From Pseudomonas fulva NBRC 16637 = DSM 17717 (GTDB lineage: Bacteria; Pseudomonadota; Gammaproteobacteria; Pseudomonadales; Pseudomonadaceae), in contig NZ_BBIQ01000001.1 of the NCBI RefSeq assembly GCF_000730565.1, positions 62,001 to 126,000 on the forward strand: a DNA stretch of 64,000 bases, given 5' to 3'. The notes under the pieces were generated by a model. That model ran no database searches. It was not told the DNA's origin and saw only the letters and a program-made list of their open reading frames with translations. Shown here piece after piece: positions 1 to 8,630 of this stretch. Position 1 is the first letter of the stretch. Every line of letters begins with the position of its first letter. The translations under genes and the position numbers were made by a program.

Positions 1-1
1 G

Positions 2-1369
2 ATCATCGTCAAGGCCCTCAATGACCTGAAGATGAAGAACGAACGGTTTGCACAGCTGATATTCGGTGTGTTGATTGTCGAAGACATCCTGGGTATCGGC
101 ATCATCGCACTGCTGTCGGGTATCGCCGTCAGCGGCACCGTCAGTTCGGGGGAGGTCTTTTCAACCGTCGGCAAGCTGTCCTTGTTCATGATCGTTGCCT
201 TGGTGATCGGCATTCTTCTGGTACCGCGCGTACTGGCTTATGTGGCCAAGTTCGAAAGTAACGAGATGCTGCTCATCACAGTGCTGGGTCTGTGCTTCGG
301 ATTCTGTCTGCTGGTCGTGAAACTCGAATACAGCATGGTCCTGGGGGCTTTCCTGATTGGTGCCATCATGGCCGAGTCGCGGCAGTTGTTGAAAATCGAG
401 CGTCTGATCGAACCTGTCAGGGATTTGTTCAGCGCCATATTCTTCGTCGCAATTGGCTTGATGATCGATCCGCAGGTATTGGTCGACTACGCTTGGCCGA
501 TTGTGGTCATTACCTTGGCCGTTGTACTGGGCAAGATGCTGTCCTGTGGCATGGGCGCTTTCATCGCGGGAAACGACGGGCGCACCTCGTTGCGGGTGGG
601 TATGGGCCTGTCTCAGATCGGCGAGTTTTCATTCATCATTGCGGCCTTAGGGATGACCCTGCAGGTCACCAGCGACTTCCTCTACCCGGTGGCGGTCGCC
701 GTCTCGGCCATTACCACGCTACTGACACCGTATCTGATTCGTGCCGCTGATCCGCTGTCGATAAAACTGGGTAACGTAGTGCCTGGGCGGCTGGCTCGCG
801 TGCTGTCCTTGTATGGGGAGTGGCTGCGCAACATCCAGCCTCAGGGCCAGAGTGCCCTGGTGGCGGCGATGATACGGCGCATATTGTTGCAGGTCGGCGT
901 GAACCTGGCGTTGGTCATCGCCATATTCTTCAGCGGCGGTTACTTCGCAGGGCGGCTTGGCACTTGGCTCAGCCAGTGGATCAGCGATGTGAGCCAGCAG
1001 AAGGCGGTGATCTGGGGGGCTGCATTACTGCTTTCGCTACCTTTTCTGATCGCGGCTTACCGCAAACTCAAAGCGCTATCGATGCTGCTGGCCGAAATGG
1101 GCGTCAAGCCTGAAATGGCTGGGCGCCATACTCAGCGCGTACGGCGCGTGATTGCTGAAGTCATTCCGCTGATTTCGCTGCTGGTGATCTTTTTGCTGCT
1201 GTCGGCGTTGTCGGCGAGCATTCTACCCACCAACGAGCTATTGCTGATCATTGCCATCGTGGCAGCGGTGGTGGTCGCTTTGTTATGGCGTTGGTTCATC
1301 CGGGTGCATACACGCATGCAGATTGCGTTACTCGAAACGCTGGAGAACAATCGGGACAACGGCCACTGA
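2..1369 (+). CDS. Kef/CPA2-type cation:proton antiporter, 5' end cut by window
   Basis: The reading frame is open to the left edge, so the N-terminus is missing; about 455 residues are visible. They form many hydrophobic segments with polar breaks such as VEDILGIG and GLSQIGEFSF, typical of the membrane domain of monovalent cation:proton antiporter-2 (Kef/YbaL-like) proteins. The protein ends in a short charged tail after its last membrane segment, and I see no RCK/TrkA-N nucleotide-binding domain. It presumably exchanges K+ or Na+ for H+ across the inner membrane; the ion cannot be told from sequence. A GC-rich hairpin follows the stop. Confidence 0.85.
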   Translation: MIVKALNDLKMKNERFAQLIFGVLIVEDILGIGIIALLSGIAVSGTVSSGEVFSTVGKLSLFMIVALVIGILLVPRVLAYVAKFESNEMLLITVLGLCFGFCLLVVKLEYSMVLGAFLIGAIMAESRQLLKIERLIEPVRDLFSAIFFVAIGLMIDPQVLVDYAWPIVVITLAVVLGKMLSCGMGAFIAGNDGRTSLRVGMGLSQIGEFSFIIAALGMTLQVTSDFLYPVAVAVSAITTLLTPYLIRAADPLSIKLGNVVPGRLARVLSLYGEWLRNIQPQGQSALVAAMIRRILLQVGVNLALVIAIFFSGGYFAGRLGTWLSQWISDVSQQKAVIWGAALLLSLPFLIAAYRKLKALSMLLAEMGVKPEMAGRHTQRVRRVIAEVIPLISLLVIFLLLSALSASILPTNELLLIIAIVAAVVVALLWRWFIRVHTRMQIALLETLENNRDNGH

Positions 1370-1391
1370 CCCCAGTGGCGTCTGCTGCAGA

Positions 1392-1411
1392 CGGGCCGTA
1401 ATCACGGCCCG
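1392..1411 (+). terminator. Hairpin downstream of antiporter gene
   Basis: CGGGCCGT, a 4-nt loop (aatc), then ACGGCCCG: an 8-bp perfect stem 23 nt after the antiporter stop. There is no T-run, so its strength as an intrinsic terminator is uncertain. Confidence 0.4.
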
Positions 1412-1445
1412 CAAGGTCCTTCGACCGAGGTGGGGGTGAGGCTGA

Positions 1446-1853
1446 TCAGCTCTCTAGCCACACGTCCCGTGCCCAATGCCAAACCGATTCCCAGCTGTCC
1501 TCACCGACGAGTTCCTCATCGGCATCCCACAGCACCACGGTGCCATCTTCCTCGACGCAATAGTAATTGTCGCCATCCTGGCACAGCGGAATCAGTTCCC
1601 GAGGCACCCCGGCGTCCCAGGCATTTGCAGCAACGTCCGGGAGGTAGGTGTGTGACTGAGGGTCAGTCACCGTGACAGGTTCCAGCGAGCCATAGACCAC
1701 ATCGCTGACGTTCAGCAGGAACTCCTTGAACACGAACGGAATGTTGATGAACAGCTGCTCTTCGATTTCAACCAACTGATCCTCGTCTGGAAGCTCAAGG
1801 GGGACCGGTACTGGCTCGTTGGCTTCACGGAGTTGTTCAATCACTTCTTCCAC
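1446..1853 (-). CDS. SMI1/KNR4 (SUKH) family protein
   Basis: A 135-residue acidic protein starting at GTG, with a good ribosome site (AGAGGAAG) just upstream. It resembles SMI1/KNR4-superfamily proteins: an early segment with the pattern of an LP..Y..FL motif (IPFVFKEFLLNVSDVVYGSLEP), then DGDNYYCVEEDG and a tryptophan-rich end (SWESVWHWARDVWLES). Family members are often immunity proteins of toxin systems, but no toxin gene lies nearby and this stand-alone type is widespread in Pseudomonas. Its function is unknown; the family call is moderately sure. Confidence 0.7.
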   Translation of the reverse strand: MEEVIEQLREANEPVPVPLELPDEDQLVEIEEQLFINIPFVFKEFLLNVSDVVYGSLEPVTVTDPQSHTYLPDVAANAWDAGVPRELIPLCQDGDNYYCVEEDGTVVLWDADEELVGEDSWESVWHWARDVWLES

Positions 1854-1964
1854 GATTCACTTCCTCTGACCTAGATGACAACGCTGCGGGTTATACCCTA
1901 GTAGTGCGCTATGGCAAAAGCAAAAACCCCGGTAGGCCCGGAATGCTGTTCACTTGAAATGGTT

Positions 1965-2090
1965 GGGGCCGCTTTACGGCCCATCGCGGCACAAGGCCGC
2001 TCCTACATTGACCGCGTGGCACCCGAATTGACGGCATCACGAGACCTTACAGGAGCGGCCTTTTGCCGCGATGGGCTGCAGAGCAGCCCC
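1965..2090. repeat. Inverted pair of REP-like elements (BIME type)
   Basis: Two 43-nt units (1965-2007 and 2048-2090) in inverted orientation, 40 nt apart. Each holds the core CCCATCGCGGCA and the half GGCCGCTCCT; the second reads TACAGGAGCGGCC...GCCGCGATGGG. This layout is typical of repetitive extragenic palindromes of fluorescent pseudomonads. It fills most of the 280-bp space between the SMI1-like and Tim44-like genes. Confidence 0.75.
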
Positions 2091-2133
2091 AAAAGTAATA
2101 GCTTACGGATACGCCCGTGGTTTTTGGACCGGA

Positions 2134-2988
2134 TTAACCGTTTTGACGGATACCCGCGACCAGCCAAGGCTGGTTCTCGCCCTTGGCACGTACCATGTGC
2201 CAGCTTTCGCTGAACTGTTCACCTTGGTCGAAGCGCGAGTTCTTCGATACGCCGCGGAAGGTGAGAGTAGCGTCAGTACGGTCGTCACGCTCATCGACGC
2301 CGTCCAGCTGTACATCGAGGTTGTCGATGTAGGTGGACTGGAAGCCATCACCCAGCTCGGCACGCTCGCGCTTGAGGAACTCAAGCATCTGCGGGGTCAC
2401 GAACTCGGCGATCTTGTCCATTTCATTGGCGTCCCAGTGCTGCTGCAGCGACTGGAAGTGATTGCGGGCAGCTGCCAGGAAGCTTTGTTCATTGAACCAG
2501 GCTGGCGCGTTGATGACAGGCGATGGCGCTGCCGCCGGCGCAGTCGAACCGCCGAAAATGTTTGGCTGTGCAGGCTGACCCTGTGCTTCACGCTGCATGG
2601 GGGCATTGCCAGGCATGGCCATGTGTGGCTGCTGCTGACGTCGCCGTGCGGCGATGAAGCGGAACACCAGGAAGGCGATGAGCGCGATGATCAGGAAGTC
2701 CATGATCTGGAAGCCTTCGAAGCCGTCACCCATGAACATGGATGCCAGCAGACCACCGGCGGCCAAGCCCGCCAGAGGGCCCAACCAGCGCGAAGCACCG
2801 CTGGCGGCGGCCGGTGCGCGGCCAGGAGCGGTCGGCGCGGCGGCAGGCGTGTTCGGCGTAGCTTGACGGGTCTGGTGAATGGGCGCGGAGCCAGCGCTCT
2901 TGCCGCCGCCGAATCGCTTGGCGTTGGCGTCCAGGCTCAGCGTCAGGCCGACGCAGAGCGCCAGTGCGATGCTAAGAAAACGTTGCAT
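2134..2988 (-). CDS. Tim44-like domain protein with signal peptide
   Basis: 284 residues if started at ATG 2988, which follows AGGGGATATCCC; an upstream in-frame start at 3048 would put 20 polar residues before the signal peptide. Order: signal peptide (about 1-23, ending ANA), a Gly/Ala/Pro-rich low-complexity stretch (25-75), a hydrophobic segment (about 80-115) followed by RRR, a flexible Pro/Ala linker, then a C-terminal Tim44-like domain (about 150-280) with QQHWDANEMDKIAEFVTP and the terminal region around MVRAKGENQPWLVAGIRQ. In mitochondria Tim44 tethers Hsp70 to the import pore; the bacterial role is not established. Probably membrane-anchored. Confidence 0.8.
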   Translation of the reverse strand: MQRFLSIALALCVGLTLSLDANAKRFGGGKSAGSAPIHQTRQATPNTPAAAPTAPGRAPAAASGASRWLGPLAGLAAGGLLASMFMGDGFEGFQIMDFLIIALIAFLVFRFIAARRRQQQPHMAMPGNAPMQREAQGQPAQPNIFGGSTAPAAAPSPVINAPAWFNEQSFLAAARNHFQSLQQHWDANEMDKIAEFVTPQMLEFLKRERAELGDGFQSTYIDNLDVQLDGVDERDDRTDATLTFRGVSKNSRFDQGEQFSESWHMVRAKGENQPWLVAGIRQNG

Positions 2989-3154
2989 AAATGGGATATC
3001 CCCTGTTGTGGATTGCACGCGCGTCATGGTGCACATGTTCCAAGGCATATGACCAGCGACATAATGTTTCGAGCTTTTGCTTGGTATGACCTATTTGAGC
3101 AAGCAACGGCGCAGGCGTTCAAACCTGGGTGCGCCCCTGGGCCGATGCTTGCCT

Positions 3155-5341
3155 TCAGATGGCTTCAAGCTTGGCGTAGCCCATCATCAACCACTTGCTG
3201 CCTTCGGCAAAATTGACCTGTACACGTGCCTGGGCCCCGGAGCCTTCGAAATTCAGGATGACCCCTTCACCGAAAACGGAATGCTGTACACGCTGGCCAA
3301 GGCTGAATGCGGTTTCGGGAATATCCGCATTGGCAAACAGGTGGCTGTTGAGGGCGGTCTTCGGGGTGCCGAACGGGCGGCTGACGCTGTTCGACAGACG
3401 TACCTCCTGCACCAGACCAGCAGGAATCTCGCGTACGAAGCGAGATACCTTGTTGTAGGTTTCACTACCGTACAGCCGTCTTGTCTCGGCATAGGTCATG
3501 ACCAGCTGATGCATGGCGCGGGTGATGCCCACGTAGGCCAGGCGACGTTCTTCTTCAAGACGACCTGGCTCCTCCAGGCTCATCTTGTGCGGGAACAGGC
3601 CTTCCTCCATGCCCACCAGGAACACGTAGGGGAACTCCAGGCCTTTGGCACTGTGCAAGGTCATCAGCTGCACACTGTCCTCGTGCTCGTCAGCCTGCGT
3701 ATCGCCGGCTTCTAGCGAAGCGTGACCCAGGAAGGCGGACAGTGGGGAGAGGTCGGCGTCTTCTTCGGTCGATTCGAAGTTGCGCGCTGCGCTAACCAGT
3801 TCCTCAAGGTTTTCCACCCGTGCCTGACCCTTTTCACCTTTTTCTTCCTGGTGATAGATGATCAGCCCGGATTGTTCGAGGGTGGTTTGCGTCATGGTAT
3901 GCAGCGGCATGTCTTCGACTTTGGCTGCAAGCCCGTCGATCAGCTCGATGAATGCACCCAGGGCGCTGGCAGCCCGGCCCTTGAGCGCCTTTGCTGCGAT
4001 CAGCTGGCACATCGCCTGCCACATCGATACCTGGCTGTGACGTGCATGCTCGCGAATGGCCTCGACGGTTTTCTCGCCAATACCGCGTGGCGGCACGTTG
4101 ATCACGCGCTCCAGCGCGGCATCGTTACCGCGGCCTTCAATCAGTCGCAGGTAGGCCATGGCATTCTTGATCTCTGCCCGCTCGAAGAAGCGCTGGCCAC
4201 CATAGATGCGGTACGGAATCCGCTCGCGCAGCAAGGCTTCCTCAAGCACCCGCGACTGGGCGTTCGAGCGATACAGAATAGCCATTTCGTCACGCGCGTT
4301 GCCTTGCTTGATCAGGCTTTCAATGGTCTCGACCACATAACGCGCTTCGTCATGTTCGTTGTAGGCGGCGTACAGCGTAATGGGTTCACCCTCACCCATG
4401 TCGGTCCACAATTCCTTGCCTAAACGCCCGCTGTTATTGGCGATCAGGGCGTTGGCAGCCTTGAGGATGCCACCGGTGGAGCGGTAGTTCTGCTCCAGGC
4501 GGATCGTCTCGGCATCTGGGAAGTCGGCCGTGTACTGGTGGATGTTCTCGATCTTCGCCCCGCGCCAGCCGTAGATCGACTGATCGTCATCACCCACCGC
4601 CATCAGGCTGTCACCACCGCGGGCCAGCAGACGTAGCCAGGCGTACTGCACGGCGTTGGTGTCCTGGAACTCATCGACCAGTACGTGACGGAAGCGGCGC
4701 TGGTAGTGGGCCAACAGGCCTGGGTGATCGCGCCACAAATCCAGGGCGCGCAGCAGCAATTCGGAAAAATCGATGACACCCGCGCGCTCGCAGGCCTGCT
4801 CATAGGCGGTATAGACGTCGCGCATGGTGGTCAAGAACAGGTCGCCGCCTGGCTGAATGTGCTGCGGGCGCAGGCCTTCGTCTTTCTGGCCGTTGATGAA
4901 CCATTGAGCCTGGCGTGCCGGCCACTTCTGTTCGTCCAGCCCCAACTCGCGCATCACCCGTTTGACCAGGCGCTGCTGATCGTCGCTGTCCAGAATCTGG
5001 AAGTTCTGCACAAGCCCCGCTTCCTGCCAGTGAGCACGCAAGAGCCGATGCGCCAGACCGTGGAATGTTCCCACCCACATTCCTGCAGGGTTGATGCCCA
5101 ACAGTTGCTCGATCCGGTGGCGCATTTCCGCAGCAGCCTTGTTGGTGAAGGTCACCGACAGGATCGAATGCGGCGATGCCTGCTCCACCTGGATAAGCCA
5201 GGCGATGCGGTGCACCAGCACACGTGTTTTACCGGAACCGGCGCCAGCAAGCACCAGTTGACGCCCGACCGTGGCCGCTACAGCCTGGCGTTGGGCGTCA
5301 TTGAGGGAATTCAGCAGGAGGGAGAGGTCATCTGTGCTCAT
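3155..5341 (-). CDS. uvrD: DNA helicase II (UvrD)
   Basis: 728 residues, the normal length for UvrD. Superfamily 1 helicase motifs appear in order: Walker A AGAGSGKT (32-39), VDEFQDTN, GDDDQSIYGWRGA, EQNYRS, LMTLHSAKGLEFP and YVGITRA, plus the C-terminal Tudor-like segment (HSVFGEGVILNFEGSG). It is a 3'-5' ATP-dependent helicase that unwinds DNA in nucleotide excision and mismatch repair and removes RecA filaments. It stands alone on this strand; the next gene upstream is a small unknown ORF 137 bp away. Confidence 0.97.
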   Translation of the reverse strand: MSTDDLSLLLNSLNDAQRQAVAATVGRQLVLAGAGSGKTRVLVHRIAWLIQVEQASPHSILSVTFTNKAAAEMRHRIEQLLGINPAGMWVGTFHGLAHRLLRAHWQEAGLVQNFQILDSDDQQRLVKRVMRELGLDEQKWPARQAQWFINGQKDEGLRPQHIQPGGDLFLTTMRDVYTAYEQACERAGVIDFSELLLRALDLWRDHPGLLAHYQRRFRHVLVDEFQDTNAVQYAWLRLLARGGDSLMAVGDDDQSIYGWRGAKIENIHQYTADFPDAETIRLEQNYRSTGGILKAANALIANNSGRLGKELWTDMGEGEPITLYAAYNEHDEARYVVETIESLIKQGNARDEMAILYRSNAQSRVLEEALLRERIPYRIYGGQRFFERAEIKNAMAYLRLIEGRGNDAALERVINVPPRGIGEKTVEAIREHARHSQVSMWQAMCQLIAAKALKGRAASALGAFIELIDGLAAKVEDMPLHTMTQTTLEQSGLIIYHQEEKGEKGQARVENLEELVSAARNFESTEEDADLSPLSAFLGHASLEAGDTQADEHEDSVQLMTLHSAKGLEFPYVFLVGMEEGLFPHKMSLEEPGRLEEERRLAYVGITRAMHQLVMTYAETRRLYGSETYNKVSRFVREIPAGLVQEVRLSNSVSRPFGTPKTALNSHLFANADIPETAFSLGQRVQHSVFGEGVILNFEGSGAQARVQVNFAEGSKWLMMGYAKLEAI

Positions 5342-5478
5342 CTCGACATTCTAGGGGGAGGCCGAGCCAGGGGCAAACACCTACTGTATAAATGTTCACC
5401 TTCATCCCCTGCCGTTCATCGCGACCATCGCGCCCGGCTCAAGCCAAGGCTCGATCCTGGGCGTACGGGCCGCCTACA

Positions 5479-5793
5479 TCAGTTGGGCGCTTGAATGTCC
5501 TCGATGGCGATCCGCAGGTTGTCACTTCCGTGAATGATTTCCAGCGTCTTGAAACCGCTCGCGCCCTCATGGACGTACTCAACGGTCTTTTCGGTCATCA
5601 CTGACATGGCGATGACACCGGTGTCTACCAGCTTGAGTTCCAGGACCTCCCAGCCACCTCGGTGGCGTCTGACCGGTTCGACCAGCACTGGTTCGTACGC
5701 CGGGCTGGGAACGGTGACGACGCCGTGAACCCTGAAGGACGTTTGGCCGCCAGCGGTTTGGTTGTAAGCAACGAAGTTCTTGAGTGTGCTCAT
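5479..5793 (-). CDS. Hypothetical 104-residue protein
   Basis: I do not recognise a domain. The ATG is preceded by AAGGAGGCTCCC, an almost ideal ribosome site at normal spacing, so the frame is very likely translated, perhaps strongly. The protein has no signal peptide or membrane segment, and alternating hydrophobic residues in its middle (WEVLELKLVDTGVIAMSV) suggest a beta-rich fold. It follows zwf on the same strand, 83 bp away, so it could be cotranscribed. Confidence 0.7.
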   Translation of the reverse strand: MSTLKNFVAYNQTAGGQTSFRVHGVVTVPSPAYEPVLVEPVRRHRGGWEVLELKLVDTGVIAMSVMTEKTVEYVHEGASGFKTLEIIHGSDNLRIAIEDIQAPN

Positions 5794-5875
5794 GGGAGCC
5801 TCCTTGATGATAAGTAGCGCAAACGCGCATCGCTACTGTCGCTGCTTTCAAGGAAACCTTCGATTGGGCAACGCT

Positions 5876-7318
5876 TCATGCATGCCAGTGTCTGCCGTGT
5901 CGGGCCAGTAGGCTATTGGCCTGCTCCGGGCCACTGCTCCCGGCAGGATACGAGCGCGGGGCCTGGAAATGCTCCTCCCAGCCTTCGATGATGGGGTCAA
6001 TCCACGCCCAGGCAGCTTCTACTTCATCCCGGCGCATGAACAAGGTCGAATCGCCTTCGAGTACGTCCAGCAGCAAGCGTTCGTAGGCCTCCCAGCGGCG
6101 CGTCTGGCTGAAAACCTGGGCCAGGTTCAAGTCCAGATCGACCGGCTCCAGGCGCATGCCCTTGCCTGGGGTCTTGGTCATCATCCGCAGGCTGATCCGC
6201 TCGTCTGGCTGCAACTGGATCAGTAGCTGGTTCACCTGACCCCCTTCGAACAGTTCGTGCGGAACGGGTTTGAACTGGAGCACAATTTGCGAAGAACGCC
6301 TTGCCATGCGTTTACCTGTACGCAAATAGAACGGCACCCCGGCCCAGCGCCAGTTGTCGATGTGTGCTTCTATGGCGACAAAGGTCTCGGTGTCGCTGTC
6401 ATTGTCGACGTCTTTTTCGAAGTAGTACGCGCATACCTCCTGACCGCCGATGTGCCCGGCACCGTACTGACCTCGAACGGTTTTCTCCTGAACGTCTTGC
6501 CCAGTAATCGGCTGAAGCGCCCGCAGTATTTTCACCTTCTCGTCACGCACTGCCTCCGCCTCGAACTGGGCCGGCGGTTCCATGGCTACCAGGCAGAGCA
6601 GCTGGAGCAGATGGTTTTGCAACATGTCGCGCATTGCGCCTGCACGATCGTAGTAGCCGCCACGGTTTTCTACGCCCAGCGTCTCGCCGACACTTATCTG
6701 GACGTGATCGACCTGGCCGTTGCGCCAGACGGGTTCGAGCAGTGCGTTGGCGAACCGCAGCGCCATGAGGTTCTGTACGGTTTCCTTGCCCAGGTAATGG
6801 TCGATACGAAAAACCTGTCGCTCTTCAAATACCGCTCCGATCGCTTCGTTGATGGCAGTGGCCGACGACAAGGACTGACCGATCGGCTTTTCCAGCACGA
6901 TACGTGCTTCGCTGTCGGCGAGACCGGCGATGTGCAGATGACTTGCAATGGGAGCGAACAACGAAGGCGCGGTGGCAAGGTAGAAGATCCGCATCAGGCC
7001 CCCTGGCTCACCCAGGTAGCGCGCCAGCCGAACGAAATCAGCACTCTGTGTCGCATCCATCGCGAAATAGTCGACCCGTGCACAAAACCGACGCCAGATT
7101 TCTTCGTCAAAGTCGCGGCGAGCGATTTGTGCCCGACAATGTCGCTCTGCAAGTTTGAGGTAGTCATCGCGCAGCAGGTGGCGTCTGGCCAGGGCGATTA
7201 TCCGCACGGCTGGGTCCAGACGGCTTTCGCGAAACAGGTGGTAGAGCGCTGGCAGCAACTTGTGCAGGGCCAGGTCACCCGTGCCACCGAAGACCAGAAT
7301 GTCGCAAGGAATAGTCAA
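5876..7318 (-). CDS. zwf: Glucose-6-phosphate 1-dehydrogenase isozyme
   Basis: Oxidises glucose 6-phosphate to 6-phosphogluconolactone with NAD(P)+, feeding the Entner-Doudoroff and pentose-phosphate routes. Visible are the N-terminal Rossmann GGTGDLA, the active-site signature RIDHYLGKE and a complete C-terminal domain. I chose the TTG at 7318 (480 residues) because GGAG lies 9 nt upstream; the alternative GTG at 7333 (485 residues) has no ribosome site. No pgl or eda follows, unlike the classic zwf-pgl-eda operon, so this is probably a second zwf isozyme. It diverges from an RpiR-family regulator, with a HexR-type operator in the shared promoter. Confidence 0.93.
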   Translation of the reverse strand: MTIPCDILVFGGTGDLALHKLLPALYHLFRESRLDPAVRIIALARRHLLRDDYLKLAERHCRAQIARRDFDEEIWRRFCARVDYFAMDATQSADFVRLARYLGEPGGLMRIFYLATAPSLFAPIASHLHIAGLADSEARIVLEKPIGQSLSSATAINEAIGAVFEERQVFRIDHYLGKETVQNLMALRFANALLEPVWRNGQVDHVQISVGETLGVENRGGYYDRAGAMRDMLQNHLLQLLCLVAMEPPAQFEAEAVRDEKVKILRALQPITGQDVQEKTVRGQYGAGHIGGQEVCAYYFEKDVDNDSDTETFVAIEAHIDNWRWAGVPFYLRTGKRMARRSSQIVLQFKPVPHELFEGGQVNQLLIQLQPDERISLRMMTKTPGKGMRLEPVDLDLNLAQVFSQTRRWEAYERLLLDVLEGDSTLFMRRDEVEAAWAWIDPIIEGWEEHFQAPRSYPAGSSGPEQANSLLARHGRHWHA

Positions 7319-7362
7319 ACCACCACGCTCCACGTTCGTTTAACTGGGCGGGTTGCCGTCCA

Positions 7363-7377
7363 TGTAGTATAACTACA
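7363..7377. promoter_or_regulatory. HexR-type operator between zwf and RpiR regulator
   Basis: TGTAGTATAACTACA is a perfect dyad (TGTAGT, 3-nt centre, ACTACA). It fits the published gammaproteobacterial HexR pattern TGTARTWWWAYTACA, as I recall it, at every position. It lies 45 nt from the zwf start and 46 nt from the regulator start, so one site could control both genes. Confidence 0.75.
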
Positions 7378-7422
7378 AGAAAGCTACAACCCGGCCAGTC
7401 GATCATAACCCGAGTCCAGCCC

Positions 7423-8289
7423 GTGAATCTGTTGCAACATATCGCCCAATCGCGCCACCTGCTGCGCAAATCGGAACTGAAAGTGGCCGATCATGTGCTG
7501 CTGGACCCAGCCGCCGTCATGCACAGCTCGATGGCAGACCTGGCCCACAGTGTCGGCATCAGTGAACCGACCATTGTGCGTTTTTGCAGGGCCATCGGGT
7601 GCTCGGGTTTCCAGGACCTGAAGTTGAAACTGGCGCAGAGCCTGGCCGCCGGGGCCAGTTTTGGTCAGTTCGCTATTCATGAGGACGACTCCGTCGCCGA
7701 TTACAGCCTGAAGATATTCGACACGACCTTGCATACCCTGATGGAGGTACGCGAGCACCTTGACCCACAGGCGCTGCAGCAGGCCGTCAGCGCCATGGCA
7801 CAGGCGCAGCGTGTGGAGTTCTATGGTTTCGGCGCATCCGGGGCCGTGGCAGCAGATGCCCAGCACAAGTTCTTCCGTTTGCTGCTCAGCGCGGCGGCGT
7901 ACTCCGACCCGCACATGCAGGCCATGTCTGCGGTGACGCTCAAGCCTGGCGATGTGGCGGTGTGCATTTCGCAATCAGGCCGTTCGAAGGACTTGCTGAT
8001 CACGGCCAACCTGGTCCGCGAAAGCGGCGCCAATCTGATCACGCTGTGCCCCAGCCAGACCCCGTTGGCCGAACTGTCCACGGTCAACCTGGCCATTGAC
8101 GTTCACGAAGACACCGAGATCTATACGCCCCTGACCTCGCGCATTGCCCACCTGGTGGTCATCGATGTGCTGGCCATGGGCGTTGCCATGGCGCGCGGGC
8201 CAAGCCTAGTCAACCACCTCAAGAGCGTGAAGCGCAGCCTGCGTAGCCTGCGACTCTCGCCCAAGTCGATCAAGGCTCATGACGACTGA
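7423..8289 (+). CDS. RpiR/HexR-family transcriptional regulator
   Basis: 288 residues from a GTG start with only a weak ribosome site. The N-terminal winged-helix domain (about 1-77) carries the RpiR-type helix-turn-helix (MADLAHSVGISEPTIVRFCRAIG). The C-terminal SIS sugar-phosphate-binding domain (about 125-255) has FYGFGASGAVAADAQHKFFRL and CISQSGRSKDLL. HexR of pseudomonads senses 2-keto-3-deoxy-6-phosphogluconate and represses zwf-pgl-eda; this paralogue or orthologue sits divergent from a zwf isozyme and probably represses it and itself through the 7363 operator. The ligand is inferred from the family. Confidence 0.9.
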   Translation: MNLLQHIAQSRHLLRKSELKVADHVLLDPAAVMHSSMADLAHSVGISEPTIVRFCRAIGCSGFQDLKLKLAQSLAAGASFGQFAIHEDDSVADYSLKIFDTTLHTLMEVREHLDPQALQQAVSAMAQAQRVEFYGFGASGAVAADAQHKFFRLLLSAAAYSDPHMQAMSAVTLKPGDVAVCISQSGRSKDLLITANLVRESGANLITLCPSQTPLAELSTVNLAIDVHEDTEIYTPLTSRIAHLVVIDVLAMGVAMARGPSLVNHLKSVKRSLRSLRLSPKSIKAHDD

Positions 8290-8411
8290 GGCCTGCTTCG
8301 GTTCTTCGAGTAGAAGCCATCATCGGTCACGACGCTGTCATCATCGCGCCTCCAAACGGTAAAACCGCTGGGTCAGTCTGAGCCTTCCGCATCCTTTCTG
8401 GGAATCAGGCA

Positions 8412-8630
8412 ATGGCTCGTGACCACGACGGTATCTACCAACCTAACGCCAAGGCTCGCAAGCAGCAGGAAAAGGACCAGCGACGCATGGCGTATCGCCG
8501 CGCCATCGAAAGCTACTGTGACCAACGGCAGCTCCTGCGTGATGTCGCCGATTACCCTGACTTCGAAGGGCTCACTGCCTGGCAGACAGCGGCACCGACT
8601 GACCTGAAAATCGCTCGACCAATGCGCTGA
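8412..8630 (+). CDS. Small basic hypothetical protein
   Basis: 72 residues, highly charged at the start (KARKQQEKDQRRMAYRRAIESY), predicted mostly helical, with no membrane segment or signal peptide. It starts at an ATG with a weak GGAAT upstream. Its last 59 nt overlap the 3' end of the convergent LysR gene (8572-9534) on the other strand. I do not recognise a family; I keep it because it fills an otherwise empty gap and its composition is protein-like. Confidence 0.5.
   Translation: MARDHDGIYQPNAKARKQQEKDQRRMAYRRAIESYCDQRQLLRDVADYPDFEGLTAWQTAAPTDLKIARPMR

Noticed and set aside
1446..1853. SMI1/KNR4 protein as part of a contact-dependent toxin-immunity system
   Set aside because: No toxin, Rhs, CdiA or VgrG gene is in the neighbourhood; the single gene fits the common stand-alone type.
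5384..5399. LexA-like CTGTATAAATGTTCAC upstream of uvrD
   Set aside because: The left half fits CTGTATA but the right half lacks the needed CAG, so it is not a convincing SOS box.
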